Shown here piece after piece: positions 63,327 to 64,000 of a DNA stretch of 64,000 bases. Where the stretch lies: assembly GCF_017873625.1 (NCBI RefSeq), contig NZ_JAGGKL010000007.1, positions 62,001 through 126,000 of the forward strand, given 5' to 3'. Below the pieces are notes generated by a model, which did no database searches, had not been told where the DNA came from, and saw only the letters and a program-made list of their open reading frames with translations. A program made the position numbers and the translations under genes. The stretch comes from Methanobacterium petrolearium. GTDB lineage: Archaea > Methanobacteriota > Methanobacteria > Methanobacteriales > Methanobacteriaceae. Position 1 is the first letter of the stretch, and each line of letters begins with the position of its first letter.

Positions 63327-63704
63327 TTAATCATTAATTGCAATTAATCTTTCTCTAATAAAAGTTAGAACTGTTTTAATAGCGTTTTTTGGTTCTTTTT
63401 CTATTCTACTTTCGGTAACAGTTTCATCATTTCCTGCATGGAAGTGATGAGGAAACGTTTCAAGATGTTTATGGTCAGGTGCATTATCCCAACGGTTAAT
63501 TAAACCTCTTTTGCTACGTTGCTCCCAATGGTAAGAATAGTCCCCTTCCTTAGAAAGCCAAATATCTAGAAATGTCCCATCTTTGATGTATAATCTTAAT
63601 TTGTTTGGATTAGAAGTTTTACCTCCTAAAAGTCGATTAAAAACAACAATATCTCCAAATTCATTTTCAGCAATTTCTACAAGAGAAAGGTAGATCTGGA
63701 GCAA
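63327..63704 (-). CDS. TumE-family (DUF6516) probable toxin
   Basis: A 125-aa protein. The body matches the DUF6516/TumE toxin pattern: LRLYIKDGTFLDIWLSKEGDY (read here in two parts after DGT), YHWEQRSKRGLINRWDN, and the histidine-rich HKHLETFPHHFH that ends in Glu. The frame starts at TTG 63704; GGTGAT of the antitoxin stop region is three bases upstream, so translation may be coupled. It lies four bases after the upstream gene's stop. It is the probable toxin of an addiction module; the biochemical target is not established. Confidence 0.82.
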   Translation of the reverse strand: MLQIYLSLVEIAENEFGDIVVFNRLLGGKTSNPNKLRLYIKDGTFLDIWLSKEGDYSYHWEQRSKRGLINRWDNAPDHKHLETFPHHFHAGNDETVTESRIEKEPKNAIKTVLTFIRERLIAIND

Positions 63705-63708
63705 TTAA

Positions 63709-63987
63709 TCACCGGATTTCATTTAATTTATCTTCAAGTTCTTCCCGGTATTTTTCCTTATTTTTCCAGGTGATATAATCCTCCCAGGCAGGATGACTGG
63801 CAATTGCTTTAGATTCTATTAGCTTGTAAAGGTCTTCCTTGCTGGCTACATCGTACTTCTCACGCATGTCTGCGATTTCCATTTCAGATAGTCTGATCTC
63901 CTTTTCAAGGAAAGCCAGCATACCCCTGGCTATTAGTTCTTCCTGTGAGATGTTAACAATTTTACCCACTTCTTTAAGGGTGTCCAT
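63709..63987 (-). CDS. probable antitoxin partner of the TumE-type protein
   Basis: A 92-aa helical charged protein, with EVGKIVNISQEELIARGMLAF at the start and helical KYREELEDKLNEIR at the end. A ribosome site GGAAGG lies three bases before ATG 63987. It is directly upstream of the TumE-type gene with a 4-base gap. Lack of an obvious DNA-binding motif leaves its role to position. It has a TA-antitoxin look, and is complete at the window edge. Confidence 0.7.
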   Translation of the reverse strand: MDTLKEVGKIVNISQEELIARGMLAFLEKEIRLSEMEIADMREKYDVASKEDLYKLIESKAIASHPAWEDYITWKNKEKYREELEDKLNEIR

Positions 63988-64000
63988 GTTCCTTCCTCTA

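Overview
The window looks like chromosomal DNA from a hydrogenotrophic methanogenic archaeon of the Methanobacterium type (Methanobacteriaceae). The reasons are a radical-SAM CofH (coenzyme F420 pathway), an archaeal-type NucS, a response regulator with a methanogen-specific cysteine-containing output domain, a TIR-like protein of the MTH538 family, several large 'adhesin-like' surface proteins, TATA-box promoters and AT-rich intergenic DNA. The genus is an inference; no rRNA or mcr gene is present to settle it. I saw no tRNA, rRNA, CRISPR array or intact insertion sequence.

Layout. 1-5.5 kb: the end of a FeoB iron transporter, a secreted unknown, and an acetate assimilation pair (AMP-forming acetyl-CoA synthetase and a SatP-type acetate carrier). 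5.5-13.7 kb: a GMC-type flavoprotein with a ferredoxin-like cysteine cluster, a DtxR-type regulator, a HEAT-repeat protein, a HIT protein, a drug-type MFS exporter with a candidate operator, and an M48 membrane protease. 14-18.3 kb: NucS, a calcineurin-type phosphatase, a zinc ribbon protein and a MoxR/CoxE ATPase-VWA pair. 18.6-25.9 kb: a zinc-ribbon membrane protein with M14-like catalytic residues, a DUF389 membrane protein, a beta-helix surface protein, a TIR-like protein with a small partner ORF, a nitrilase-family amidase, a GNAT and a second HEAT protein. 26-31 kb: histidine kinase and response regulator, NudC and CofH. 31-46 kb: MscS channel, SBBP-repeat surface protein, RNase III, pyrophosphatase, enolase, a prenyltransferase-like alpha/alpha-barrel protein, an MgtE-type transporter, a third surface protein, an MFS exporter and an alpha/beta hydrolase. 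46.5-58.9 kb: an Hrq1/MrfA-like helicase fused to TPRs, a receiver-PAS protein, DUF488, small unknowns, a lipoprotein, a transglutaminase-like protein, a PLD-family protein, Hsp20, another MFS exporter and an AIM24 protein. 59-64 kb is accessory DNA: a RelBE-type toxin-antitoxin pair, an acyltransferase, a decayed HEPN gene, a glutamate dehydrogenase that may have been acquired, and a TumE-type toxin-antitoxin pair.

The most striking unexplained signal is a recurring one. At least seven genes, plus one weaker case, have short tandem duplications (12-31 bp units, 2 to 6 copies) that contain or abut their own stop codon. In two convergent intergenic regions the array makes up much or all of the space between the two stop codons. 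Other leads are a standalone TIR-like protein with a 69-aa partner, the M14-like zinc-ribbon membrane protein, a flavoprotein with a CX2CX2CX3CP cluster, a 22-bp perfect palindrome upstream of nucS, three near-identical 16-bp elements upstream of acs, and a probable 26-aa membrane peptide.
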